This document shows, piece after piece, positions 9,290 through 18,309 of a DNA stretch of 64,000 nt. The position numbers and the translations under genes are program-made. Each line of letters begins with the position of its first letter. The first letter of the stretch is position 1. This DNA comes from Ottowia beijingensis. GTDB lineage: Bacteria > Pseudomonadota > Gammaproteobacteria > Burkholderiales > Burkholderiaceae_C. The notes under the pieces are model-generated. The model was given only the letters and a program-made list of their open reading frames with translations, did not search any database and was not told the origin of the DNA. The DNA is taken from NCBI RefSeq assembly GCF_013423955.1, contig NZ_JACCKX010000001.1:1302001-1366000 (forward strand), read 5' to 3'.

Positions 9290-9312
9290 TCGATATACGG
9301 GTACGGGTGGCA
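9290..9312. promoter_or_regulatory. Possible CsoR-family operator/promoter
   Basis: The sequence atatacgggtacgggtggc lies 30-50 bases upstream of the repressor start. It is G-rich with AT flanks, as in CsoR-family operators, but is not a clean palindrome. This is a tentative assignment. Confidence 0.3.
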
Positions 9313-9529
9313 GAATGGCCCCATGAAGTTCGGATGGTAGGGCTTCGGACGCCACTTGAACACCACCTGATCGCGCTAACCTGATCTGGGGAGCGGCAAA
9401 CTGCACAGTACGCGGCCGCGCGAGGCCGCACCCGCACTGCCGCGGACTGGTAAAAACCCTCTGACGCGCAGGGGCTCGCCTCCCACAAGATGACAGCGTT
9501 TTGCCGCATACAACAGAGGAGACAGACAG
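9313..9529. other. Intergenic region between divergent repressor and TRAP operons
   Basis: No gene is recognised here. It contains a six-codon open frame (ATG at 9323, MKFGW then stop) that may be the remnant of a gene start, and must hold the promoter of the TRAP operon. The TRAP gene has a good GAGGAGACAGACAG ribosome-binding site just before 9530. Confidence 0.4.
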
Positions 9530-10642
9530 ATGGCCCAACGCCCCGCTTCACCCCGCCGCCGCAACCTGCTGAAAGGCGCCGCCGTTGCCGCTGGCGCGCT
9601 GACCGCGCCCATGGTGTCTACGGCGCAGACCACGTCGCTGCGCTTTCAGAGCACCTGGCCGGCCAAGGACATCTTCCATGAATACGCTCAGGACTTCGCC
9701 AAGAAGGTGAACGACATGGCGGGCAACCGCCTGAAGATCGAGGTGCTGCCGGCCGGCGCCGTGGTGCCGGCCTTCCAGTTGCTGGAGGCGGTGAGCAAAG
9801 GCACGCTGGACGGCGGCCATGGCGTGATCGCCTACCACTACGGCAAGAACTCGGCGCTGGCGCTGTGGGGCTCGGGCCCGGCCTACGGCATGGACCCGAA
9901 CATGGTGCTGGCCTGGCACCACTACGGCGGCGGCAAGGCGCTGGTGGAGGAAATCTACAAGAGCCTGAACATGGACGTGGTGACCTACCTGTACGGCCCC
10001 ATGCCGACGCAGCCGCTGGGCTGGTTCAAGAAGCCGGTGGCCAAGGCCGAGGACATGAAAGGCCTGAAGTTCCGCACCGTTGGCTTGGCAGTAGACGTGT
10101 TCACCGACATGGGCGTGGCCGTCAACCCGCTGCCCGGCGGCGAGATCGTGCCGGCGCTGGACCGCGGCCTGATCGACGCTGCCGAGTTCAACAACGCCTC
10201 GTCCGACCGCGTGCTGGGCTTTGCCGACGTGGCCAAGAACTGCATGCTGCAGAGCTTCCACCAAAGCGGCGAGCAGTTCGAGATCCTGTTCAACGGGCCC
10301 AAATACCGCGCCCTGCCGCAAGAGCTGCGCAACATCATCGACTACGGCGTGCAGGCCGCCAGCGCCGACATGAGCTGGAAGGCGATCGACCGCAACTCGA
10401 AGGACTACGAGGAGCTGAAGAAGGAAGGCGTGAAGTTCTACAAGACGCCTGACGCCATCCTGCGCCAGCAACTGGCCTCGTGGGACAAGACCATCGCCAA
10501 GAAGGCGGCCGAGAACCCGTTGTTCAAGAAGGTGCTCGACTCGCAGCGCGCCTTCGCCCAGCGCGCCGGCCAGTGGCAGAACGACTACACGGTCGACTAC
10601 AAGATGGCCTTCAACCACTACTTCGGCGCCAAGAAGAGCTGA
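9530..10642 (+). CDS. dctP: TRAP transporter substrate-binding protein
   Basis: A 370-residue DctP-family periplasmic receptor. The N-terminus SPRRRNLLKGAAVAAGAL is a twin-arginine-type signal followed by cleavage near VSTAQT. The mature protein opens with LRFQSTWPAKDIFHEYAQDFAKK (split here for length), typical of the mannitol/chloroaromatic-type TRAP receptors, and has the conserved KFRTVGLAVDVFTDMGVAVN region with the Arg that binds substrate carboxylate, and PGGEIVPALDRGLIDAAEF. It heads an operon with DctQ and DctM. An organic acid is the likely ligand; which one is not readable. Confidence 0.92.
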   Translation: MAQRPASPRRRNLLKGAAVAAGALTAPMVSTAQTTSLRFQSTWPAKDIFHEYAQDFAKKVNDMAGNRLKIEVLPAGAVVPAFQLLEAVSKGTLDGGHGVIAYHYGKNSALALWGSGPAYGMDPNMVLAWHHYGGGKALVEEIYKSLNMDVVTYLYGPMPTQPLGWFKKPVAKAEDMKGLKFRTVGLAVDVFTDMGVAVNPLPGGEIVPALDRGLIDAAEFNNASSDRVLGFADVAKNCMLQSFHQSGEQFEILFNGPKYRALPQELRNIIDYGVQAASADMSWKAIDRNSKDYEELKKEGVKFYKTPDAILRQQLASWDKTIAKKAAENPLFKKVLDSQRAFAQRAGQWQNDYTVDYKMAFNHYFGAKKS

Positions 10643-10691
10643 CATGCGATGCCGCAACCGGCAGTCGCGCCGCTTGGCTCGTGCATGGTCC

Positions 10692-10717
10692 GGGCGCCCA
10701 CCAGGGCGCCCTTGTCT
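10692..10717 (+). terminator. Hairpin between dctP and dctQ
   Basis: Arms gggcgcc and ggcgccc surround a six-base loop, then ttgtctt. It could reduce read-through so that the receptor is made in excess over the permease, which is common in TRAP operons. Confidence 0.4.
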
Positions 10718-10755
10718 TGTGGGCGGCGGCAGCGTGCCTGACGTTCCATTCGATT

Positions 10756-10817
10756 CTATTTTCATAGCTACCCGCGCAATCAGGGCGGGCGCTGAGGCCG
10801 AAAACACCCTTAAACAC
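10756..10817. repeat. Degenerate GATAGCTGC interspersed repeat
   Basis: attttcatagctacccgcgc ... gggcgggcgctgaggccgaa lies in the 220-base spacer between dctP and dctQ. Confidence 0.6.
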
Positions 10818-10864
10818 AACACAACGGTGCGGCGCCGCTGTGCCCGTCACCGGGAGTCGAGTGA

Positions 10865-11485
10865 ATGCAGAATTTCTTGCTCGCCGTCGATCGGCTGTCC
10901 ACCTGGATCGGCAAGGCCTTTGCCTGGTCCATCGTCGGGCTGACCTTGCTCATCAGCTGGGAGGTGTTCTCGCGCTATGTGCTGAACAAGCCGCACGCCT
11001 GGATGCTGGACGCGCAGATCATGCTGTACGGCACGCTGTTCATGACCGCCGGCGCCTACACCCTGGCCGCCAGGGGCCACGTGCGCGGCGACGTGCTGTA
11101 CGGCTTCTTCAGGCCGCGCACGCAGGCCGCCATCGACCTGGTGCTGTACATCGTGTTCTTCCTGCCGGGCATCATCGCCCTCACCTGGGCCGGCTGGCAC
11201 TACGCGCAGGAGTCGCTGGCGATCCGCGAGCAGACCTTCAACGCCGATCCGCTGCCGGTGTACCCGTTCAAGTTCGTCATCCCGCTGTCGGGCGCGATCC
11301 TGCTGCTGCAGGGCATCGTCGAGATCATCCGCTGCGTGATCTGCCTGCAGACGGGTGAATGGCCGTCGCGCGAGAAGGACGTCGAAGAGGTCGATGTCGA
11401 CAAGCTGAAGGAAATGGTGCACGTCAAGGACGAGGACATCCAGGCGCTGGACCAGTACGTCGTCGCCCAGGAGCGCCAGTCATGA
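10865..11485 (+). CDS. dctQ: TRAP transporter small permease
   Basis: A 206-residue inner-membrane protein with the four helices of the DctQ family: about 20-42, 53-73 (MLDAQIMLYGTLFMTAGAY), 92-115 and 130-160. The conserved WMLDAQ/GAYTLAARGHVRGD segment is present. The C-terminus has an extra charged tail of about 50 residues. Its stop codon overlaps the dctM start by four bases (ATGA at 11482), indicating translational coupling with the large permease. Confidence 0.9.
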   Translation: MQNFLLAVDRLSTWIGKAFAWSIVGLTLLISWEVFSRYVLNKPHAWMLDAQIMLYGTLFMTAGAYTLAARGHVRGDVLYGFFRPRTQAAIDLVLYIVFFLPGIIALTWAGWHYAQESLAIREQTFNADPLPVYPFKFVIPLSGAILLLQGIVEIIRCVICLQTGEWPSREKDVEEVDVDKLKEMVHVKDEDIQALDQYVVAQERQS

Positions 11486-13669
11486 AGATCCGCAAGGAAC
11501 TGTGGTTCGGCTTCGTGCTGATGGCGCTGATCGTGGCCGCCGCCATCGGCATGCTGCTGAGCGTCGACAAGGTCACCAACGGCCACATCGGCCTGCTGAT
11601 GCTGTCGCTGGTGGTGGTGGCGATCATGCTGGGTTTTCCCACCGCGTTCACGCTGATGGGCATGGGCATGCTGTTCACCTGGTTGGCCTACGAGCGCGAC
11701 ACCACGCGCACGCTCGACCTGATGGTGCAGTCGGCCTTCAAGGTGATGGGCAACGACGTGCTCATCGCCATCCCGCTGTTCGTCTTCATGGGCTACCTGG
11801 TGGAGCGGGCCAACCTGATCGAGAAGCTGTTCAGGAGCCTGCACCTGTCGATGGCGCGCGTGCCGGGCTCGCTGGCCGTGGCCACGCTGGTCACCTGCGC
11901 GGTGTTCGCCACCGCCACCGGCATCGTCGGCGCGGTGGTTACGCTGATGGGGCTGCTGGCGCTGCCGGCCATGCTGCGCGCGGGCTACAGCGTGCCGGTG
12001 TCGGCCGGCGCCATCACGGCAGGCGGCTGCCTCGGCATCCTGATTCCGCCCTCGGTGCTGCTGATCGTCTACGGCGCCACGGCCGGGGTGTCGGTGGTTC
12101 AGCTGTACGCCGGCGCCTTCTTCCCCGGCCTCATGCTGGCCGGCCTGTACGTGTTGTACGTCATCATCCTGGCCAAGCTCAAACCGGCCTGGGCGCCGCC
12201 GCTCAGCGCCGACGAGCGCACCGTGGCCCTGCCCAGGCCGCTGGTCAGCCTGGGCGCGACGCACGAAGACCGTGCGCTGCCCTTTCTGATGCGTGCCGTC
12301 AGGACTGGCGGCAATGCTGAGGCCAGTCCACGCTACCTGCGCCGGCAACTGCTGGTGCTGCTGCTGCCGGCCATCTTCTTCTTGCTGGGCGGCATCTGGG
12401 CCTACAGCCAGAGCACGGCCACGCCCACGGTGTACGAGGTGCCGGTCGAGCTGGAACGCCTGGGCGCAGGCCATTCATCGGGCGGCAGCAGCGGCCTCGC
12501 GGAACCACCCGGCAGCGGGTTGGCGGAACCACCCGGCAGCGGGCTGGCCGAACCACCCGGCAGTGACGACGTAACCGCACCCGCTTCCGGCCTGGCCGAA
12601 CCACCGGGCGCCGGCGATGCCGTTGCCAATGGCGTTTCGGAGCCGCCCGGCGCCCCTGCCGCCGCCGGTGGACTGAGCGAGCCGCCGGGCGAGGCCGTAC
12701 CTGAAGCGGACGCGGAACGCCGCGCCCCTCCTCCACGTTCTGGATCGTGCTGGGCATCGGTGCGCTGGCATTGCTGGCCTATTACGCGCTGCTCAACATG
12801 GCGCGGCTGGAAATCTTCAAGATGCTGCTGGCCAGCTTCTTCCCGCTGGTCGTGCTGATCCTGGCGGTGCTGGGCTCCATCGTGTTCGGCCTGGCCACGC
12901 CGACCGAGGCGGCGGCCGTGGGCGCCTTCGGCGGCTACGGGCTCGCCTGCCTCTATGCCCTGAACAAGCGGCGCCGCGAAGCCGGTGCGCTGCGCACCTT
13001 CCTGCTGTGGACCCTGCTGTGGCTGCCGGCGCTCGCCACCATCGGCTGGTTCCTGGCCGGACGCAGCGGCGTGGTCGCGGCGCCCGTGCCCATGTCGCTG
13101 GGCTGGCTGGCCGTGGCCACGGTCGCCGTCTGGTGCGTGCTGGCCTACCGGCAGGCCGGGCTGAAAGGCGAAGTCAGCGAAAGCGTGTACCTCACCGCCA
13201 AGACCTCCGCCATGGTGTGCTGGCTGTTCGTCGGCTCGGCCATCTTCTCGGCCGCCTTCGCGCTGCTGGGCGGGCAGGAACTCGTGGAGCAGTGGGTGCT
13301 GAGCATGAACCTGACCAAGACCCAGTTCCTGATCCTGACGCAGGTGATCATCTTCATCCTGGGCTGGCCGCTGGAGTGGACGGAGATCATCGTCATCTTC
13401 ATGCCGATCTTCGTGCCGCTGCTCGACAACTTCGGCGTCGACCCGCTGTTCTTCGGCCTGCTGGTGGCGCTGAACCTGCAGACGGCCTTTCTCAGCCCGC
13501 CGGTGGCCATGTCGGCCTTCTACCTGAAGGGGTGGCGCCGCCGCACGTGACGCTGAACCAGATCTTCCTGGGCATGCTGCCGTTCATGGGCATCCAGATC
13601 CTGGCCATCGTGCTGCTGTACATCTTTCCGCAGATCGGCCTCTGGCTGCCGCAAATCCTGTACAAATAA
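11482..13669 (+). CDS. dctM: TRAP transporter large permease with repeated EPPG linker (frameshifted)
   Basis: The 12-helix DctM subunit that moves substrate with sodium. N-terminal blocks (GFPTAFTLMGMGMLFTWLAY, VFMGYLVERANLIEKLF, GCLGILIPPSVLLIVYGATA) and C-terminal blocks (GLATPTEAAAVGAFG, GWPLEWTEIIVIFMPIFVPL, LQTAFLSPPVAMSAFYLKG) are all there. The sequence has two frame breaks: one C appears missing from CCCC at 12725-12728 and one G from GGGG near 13529. Repair gives about 729 residues, far longer than the usual 430-ish DctM. Part of the excess is an 80-residue Pro/Gly-rich linker with six GLAEPPG-like units at 12490-12690, in a loop between two helices, and part an extended helical segment after 12960. 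Confidence 0.88.
12490..12690 (+). repeat. 24-bp coding repeat in dctM (SGLAEPPG units)
   Basis: Three perfect tandem 24-bp units (12490-12561) encode SGLAEPPG. Diverged units at 12586, 12628 and 12667 encode SGLAEPPG, NGVSEPPG and GGLSEPPG. The DNA repeat is strongest in the tandem part, which suggests recent slippage expansion. Confidence 0.9.
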
Positions 13670-13693
13670 GCCGCGTGGCGGCTTTCACACCAG

Positions 13694-13721
13694 GGCCAGC
13701 CAAGCAAGTGGCTGGCCTTTT
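13694..13721 (+). terminator. Rho-independent terminator after the TRAP operon
   Basis: Perfect 8-bp arms ggccagcc and ggctggcc around an eight-base loop are followed by TTTT. Confidence 0.8.
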
Positions 13722-13740
13722 ACTGCGCAGCCCACATAAT

Positions 13741-13762
13741 TTGACGTTTACGTAAACGTCAA
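13741..13762. promoter_or_regulatory. Perfect 22-bp palindromic operator upstream of ppk2-icmF
   Basis: The half-site TTGACGTTTAC is followed directly by its exact inverted copy, ending 18 bases before ATG 13781. Palindromes with ACGT half-sites are bound by MerR-family LiuR-type regulators of branched-chain acyl-CoA genes in proteobacteria. That would suit the IcmF gene downstream, but the link is inferred from memory of the motif. No regulator gene is adjacent. Confidence 0.6.
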
Positions 13763-13780
13763 CCGAACGGAGACCCGTGC

Positions 13781-14617
13781 ATGGCGAAGAAGAACAACGG
13801 CAAGCCCTCCCTGGACCGCTGGCAGGTGCCCGTCGGCGGCAAGGGCTTCGCGCTGAAGGACTGCGACCCCGGCGCCAAGCCCTACGGCAACGGCGACAAG
13901 AACGGCGACAAGGCCCGCGTGGCCGAACTGGCCCGCGAGATCGACGCGCTGCAGGACGTGTTCTACGCCGATGGCCGCTTCAAGCTGCTGGTGCTGCTGC
14001 AGGGCACCGACACCGCCGGCAAGGACGGCACCATCCGCGCCGTGTTCAAGGAGACCAGCCCGCTGGGCGTGCGCACCCACGGCTGGAAGGCGCCCAGCAC
14101 GCTGGAGCGCAGCCACGACTACCTGTGGCGCATCCACCAGCAGGTGCCGGCGGCGGGCGAGTTCATGATCCACAACCGCAGCCACTATGAGGACGTGCTG
14201 GTGCCGGTGGTCAACGGCTGGATCGACAGGAAGCAGACCGCGCAGCGCTACGCCCACATCAACGACTTCGAGCGCCTGCTCTGCGAGACCGGCACCGTGG
14301 TGATGAAGTTCATGCTGCACATCAGCTTCGAGGAGCAGCGCGGGCGCCTGCAAGAGCGCATCGACGACACCGCCAAGCACTGGAAGTTCAGCCTTGGCGA
14401 CCTGGAAGTGCGCAAGCAGTGGAAGGAGTACCAGCAGGCCTACGAGAACCTGCTGCGCGCCACCAGCACGGACTGGGCCCCCTGGACCGTGGTGCCCGCC
14501 GACAGCAAGACGCACCGCAACCTGATGATCGCCACCCTGGTGCGCGACAAGCTGAAAGCGCTCAAGCTGCGCTACCCACCCGACGACCCACAGCTGAAAG
14601 GGCTGGTGGTGCAATAG
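13781..14617 (+). CDS. ppk2: Polyphosphate kinase 2 family protein
   Basis: A 278-residue PPK2 enzyme, which moves phosphate between polyphosphate and nucleoside mono- or diphosphates. The Walker A segment is GTDTAGKDGT (residues 75-84), the lid arginines are in HGWKAPSTLERSHDYLWR, and Walker B is HNRSHYEDVLV. The C-terminal DWAPWTVVPADSKTHRN is typical of single-domain PPK2. The gene shares a 40-base gap, containing a short repeat, with icmF downstream, so co-transcription from the palindrome-controlled promoter is likely. Nucleotide class (AMP, ADP or GDP) cannot be decided by eye. Confidence 0.9.
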   Translation: MAKKNNGKPSLDRWQVPVGGKGFALKDCDPGAKPYGNGDKNGDKARVAELAREIDALQDVFYADGRFKLLVLLQGTDTAGKDGTIRAVFKETSPLGVRTHGWKAPSTLERSHDYLWRIHQQVPAAGEFMIHNRSHYEDVLVPVVNGWIDRKQTAQRYAHINDFERLLCETGTVVMKFMLHISFEEQRGRLQERIDDTAKHWKFSLGDLEVRKQWKEYQQAYENLLRATSTDWAPWTVVPADSKTHRNLMIATLVRDKLKALKLRYPPDDPQLKGLVVQ

Positions 14618-14646
14618 CCGCCAGCGCCAGCAGCTATCAAAATCGC
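14618..14646. repeat. Short GATAGCTGC repeat remnant
   Basis: gccagcgccagcagctatcaaaat, the inverted core of the dispersed family, fills the ppk2-icmF gap. Confidence 0.5.
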
Positions 14647-14658
14647 AGGAGACAAACC

Positions 14659-17600
14659 ATGACCGACCTGTCCGCAGAATTCAAGGCCCTGGCCGAATAC
14701 CGGCCCACGCACAAGGTGCGCTTCGTCACCGCCGCATCGCTGTTCGACGGCCACGACGCCGCCATCAACATCATGCGCCGCATCCTGCAGAGCATGGGCG
14801 CCGAAGTGATCCACCTGGGCCACAACCGCAGCGTGGACGACGTGGTGACCGCCGCCCTGCAGGAAGACACGCAGGGCATCGCCATCAGCAGCTACCAGGG
14901 CGGCCACGTCGAATACTTCAAGTACATGGTCGACCTGTTGAAGCAGCGCGGCGGCGCGCATATTCAGGTGTTCGGGGGCGGCGGCGGCGTGATCGTGCCG
15001 GCCGAGATCCGCGAACTGCACGACTACGGCGTCGGCCGCATCTACAGCCCCGAGGACGGCCAGCGCATGGGGTTGCAGGGCATGATCGGCGAGATGGTGA
15101 TGCGCTGCGACCAGGACATCTCCGGCTACGCACCCAAGAAGCTGGAGGCCATCCAGGGTCAGACCGAAGCCGCGTGGCGCGCGCTGGCGCAGCTCATCAC
15201 CGCGCTGGAGAACGGCCAGGCCGATGCCAAGCTGGTAAAGGCCGTGCAGGCCGACGCAGCCAGGAAGAAGATTCCCGTGCTCGGCATCACCGGCACCGGC
15301 GGCGCCGGCAAGTCGAGCCTGACGGACGAGCTGATCCGCCGCCTGCGGCTCGACCAGGACGACGCCCTGCGCGTGGCCGTCATCAGCATCGACCCCAGCC
15401 GCCGCAAGTCCGGCGGTGCGCTGCTGGGCGACCGCATCCGCATGAACGCCATCGGGCCGTGGGCGGGGCAGCAGCGCATCTTCATGCGCAGCCTGGCCAC
15501 GCGCGACACCGGCAGCGAGATCAGCGCCGCGCTGCCCGACGTCATCGCCGCCTGCAAGGCGGCCGGGTTCGACCTGGTGATCGTCGAGACCTCCGGCATC
15601 GGCCAGGGCGACGCCGCCATCGTGCCCTTCGTCGACGTGCCGATGTACGTGATGACGCCCGAGTACGGCGCCGCCAGCCAGCTCGAGAAGATCGACATGC
15701 TGGACTTCGCCGAGTTCGTGGCCATCAACAAGTTCGACCGCAAGGGTGCGGCCGATGCGCTGCGCGACGTGGCCAAGCAGGTGCAGCGCAACCGCGAAGC
15801 CTTTGGCAAGAAGCCGGACGAGATGCCGGTGTTCGGCACCCAGGCCGCGCGCTTCAACGACGACGGCGTGACGGCGCTGTACCAGGCGTTGAAAGTCCGC
15901 CTCGGTGAACTCGGCCTGCCGCTGAAGGAGGGCCGCCTGCCCGCCGTGAACGTGCGCCACAGCACCAACCAGACCCCCATCGTGCCGCCAGCACGCACGC
16001 GTTATCTCGCCGAGATCAGCGACACCGTGCGCGGCTACAAGACCCGTGTGCGTCAGCAGGCGCGCCTGGTGCGCGAAGTGCAGCAGTTGCGCGAGACCGC
16101 GCGCATGCTGGAGCAGGACGACCCGAAGAAATCCGGCGAGCATGGCGCCCGCGCCACGGTGCTGAAGCTGGCCGACCAGCGCGCCGAGAAGGTGGACCGC
16201 GACGCCGCCAAGCTGATCGAGCAATGGCCCGACATGCAGAAGGCCTACGCTGGCGACGAGTACGTGGTGAAGATCCGCGACAAGGAAATCCGCACAGCGC
16301 TCACCACCAGAAGCCTGAGCGGCACCACCATCCGCAAGGTCGTGCTGCCCCAGTTCGAGGACCACGGCGAGATCGTCAAGTGGCTGATGCTGGACAACGT
16401 GCCCGGCAGCTACCCCTACACCGCCGGCACCTTCGCCTTCAAGCGCGAGGGGAGGACCCGACCCGCATGTTCGCCGGCGAGGGCGATGCCTTCCGCACCA
16501 ACCGCCGCTTCAAGCTGCTCTCCGAAGGCATGCCGGCCAAGCGCCTGTCCACCGCCTTCGACTCGGTCACGCTGTACGGCAACGACCCCGACTTGCGGCC
16601 CGACATCTACGGCAAGGTGGGCAACTCAGGGGTGAGCATCGCCACGCTGGACGACCTGAAGGTGCTGTATTCAGGGTTCGACCTGTGCCACCCCGCCACC
16701 AGCGTGAGCATGACGATCAACGGCCCGGCCCCGTCGATCCTGGCCATGTTCATGAACGCGGCCATCGACCAGCAGCTGGAGAAATTCAAGACCGACAACG
16801 GCCGTGAAGCGACGGATACCGAGGCCGAGAAGATCAAAGAGTGGACGCTGGCCAACGTGCGCGGCACGGTGCAGGCCGACATCCTGAAGGAAGACCAGGG
16901 CCAGAACACCTGCATCTTCTCGACCGAGTTCAGCCTGAAGGTGATGGGCGACATCGCCGAATACTTCGTGCACCACAACGTGCGCAACTTCTACTCGGTG
17001 TCGATCAGCGGCTACCACATCGCCGAGGCCGGCGCCAACCCGATCAGCCAGCTGGCCTTCACGCTCAGCAACGGCTTCACGCTGGTCGAGGCGTACCTGG
17101 CGCGCGGCATGCACATCGACGACTTCGCGCCCAACCTGAGCTTCTTCTTCTCGAACGGCATGGACCCGGAATACACCGTGATGGGCCGTGTGGCGCGCCG
17201 CATCTGGGCCGTGGCGATGAAGGAGAAGTACGGTGCCAACGAACGCAGCCAGAAGCTGAAGTACCACATCCAGACAAGCGGCCGCAGCCTGCACGCTCAG
17301 GAAATCCAGTTCAACGACATCCGCACCACGCTGCAGGCGCTGATCGCCATCTACGATAACTGCAACAGCCTGCACACCAACGCCTTCGACGAGGCCATCA
17401 CCACGCCGACCGAGGACAGCGTGCGCCGCGCGATGGCGATCCAGCTCATCATCAACCGCGAGTGGGGCCTGGCCAAGAACGAGAACCCCAACCAGGGCGC
17501 CTTCATCATCGAGGAGCTTACCGAACTGGTGGAAGAGGCCGTGCTGGCCGAGTTCGAGAAGATCGCCGACCGCGGCGGCGTACTGGGCGCCATGGAAACC

Positions 17601-17960
17601 GGCTACCAGCGCAGCAAAATCCAGGAAGAGAGCATGCACTACGAAATGCTCAAGCACACCGGCGAGTACCCCATCATCGGCGTCAACACCTTCCGCAACC
17701 CGCATGGCGACGAGGTGCTGGAAAGCCTGGAGCTGGCGCGCTCGACCGAGGACGAGAAGCAGAGCCAGCTCAAGCGCCTGGAAGAGTTCCACCAGCGCCA
17801 CGCGGCCGAATCACCCAAGCAACTCGCCCGCCTGCAACAGGCCGTGATCGACAACCAGAACGTATTCGCCGTGTTGATGGATGCCGTGCGCGTGTGCTCG
17901 CTGGGACAGATCACCAACGCGCTGTTCGAGGTGGGCGGCCAGTACCGCCGGAGCATGTAG
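14659..17960 (+). CDS. icmF: Fused isobutyryl-CoA mutase (frameshifted)
   Basis: A 1,100-residue adenosylcobalamin enzyme that interconverts isobutyryl-CoA and n-butyryl-CoA, and in some species isovaleryl-CoA and pivalyl-CoA. The order is the IcmF one: N-terminal B12 domain with base-off motif DGHDAA (His32) and a GGGG loop; MeaI-type G-protein chaperone with Walker [10 protein letters not shown] near residue 215; linker; then the substrate-binding mutase barrel ([30 protein letters not shown]). One G appears missing in GGGG at 16449-16452; restoring it joins FKREG to [13 protein letters not shown]. Length then equals characterised IcmF. An AGGAGA site precedes ATG 14659. Confidence 0.93.
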
Positions 17961-17975
17961 TCAGAAACACTCCTG

Positions 17976-18294
17976 GGCCGAGCGCAGCGACGGCCCGAGT
18001 GGATTCCACCTCCCCTCTGGCCGTGCCGAGAAGCGCAGGGCGTGGGGCGGGCGCGGCAGCGCAGCATGCCGCGCTTCGTGCTCTGACTCGCTGCGGCTGT
18101 CTGAGCGAAGAGAACGCATTGAACGAAGCGAGTTCCGCAGCGCCGCCCCGCGCCCGAGCATCGCAGGTTGCCCCGAAGCGAAGCGCAGGGGACACGGCCA
18201 GTGGGGTCGCCTTTTTCTTTGGTTACTTTCTTTTGGCGAGACAAAAGAAAGTGACTGCGCCGCCGGGCGCACATCCCGGCCGACAGCGCCTCCA
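17976..18294. repeat. 320-bp interspersed repeat, copy 1
   Basis: This fills the whole gap between icmF and the ABC exporter. It matches 34711-35024 in the same orientation over nearly its full length, with small indels. Near its right end is a stem of 11 bp (actttcttttg, loop gcgaga, caaaagaaagt) that could act as a bidirectional terminator. Short open frames across both copies are not credible genes. Confidence 0.85.
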
Positions 18295-18309
18295 CCACCT
18301 CAAAAGCAG

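Noticed and set aside
12490..12690. CRISPR array in the TRAP permease region
   Set aside because: The 24-bp units are in frame and encode a linker; there are no spacers and no cas genes.
17990..18300. Short protein frames on both strands of the 320-bp repeat
   Set aside because: The same frames recur in copy 2 with frame-altering indels, so no protein is being conserved.
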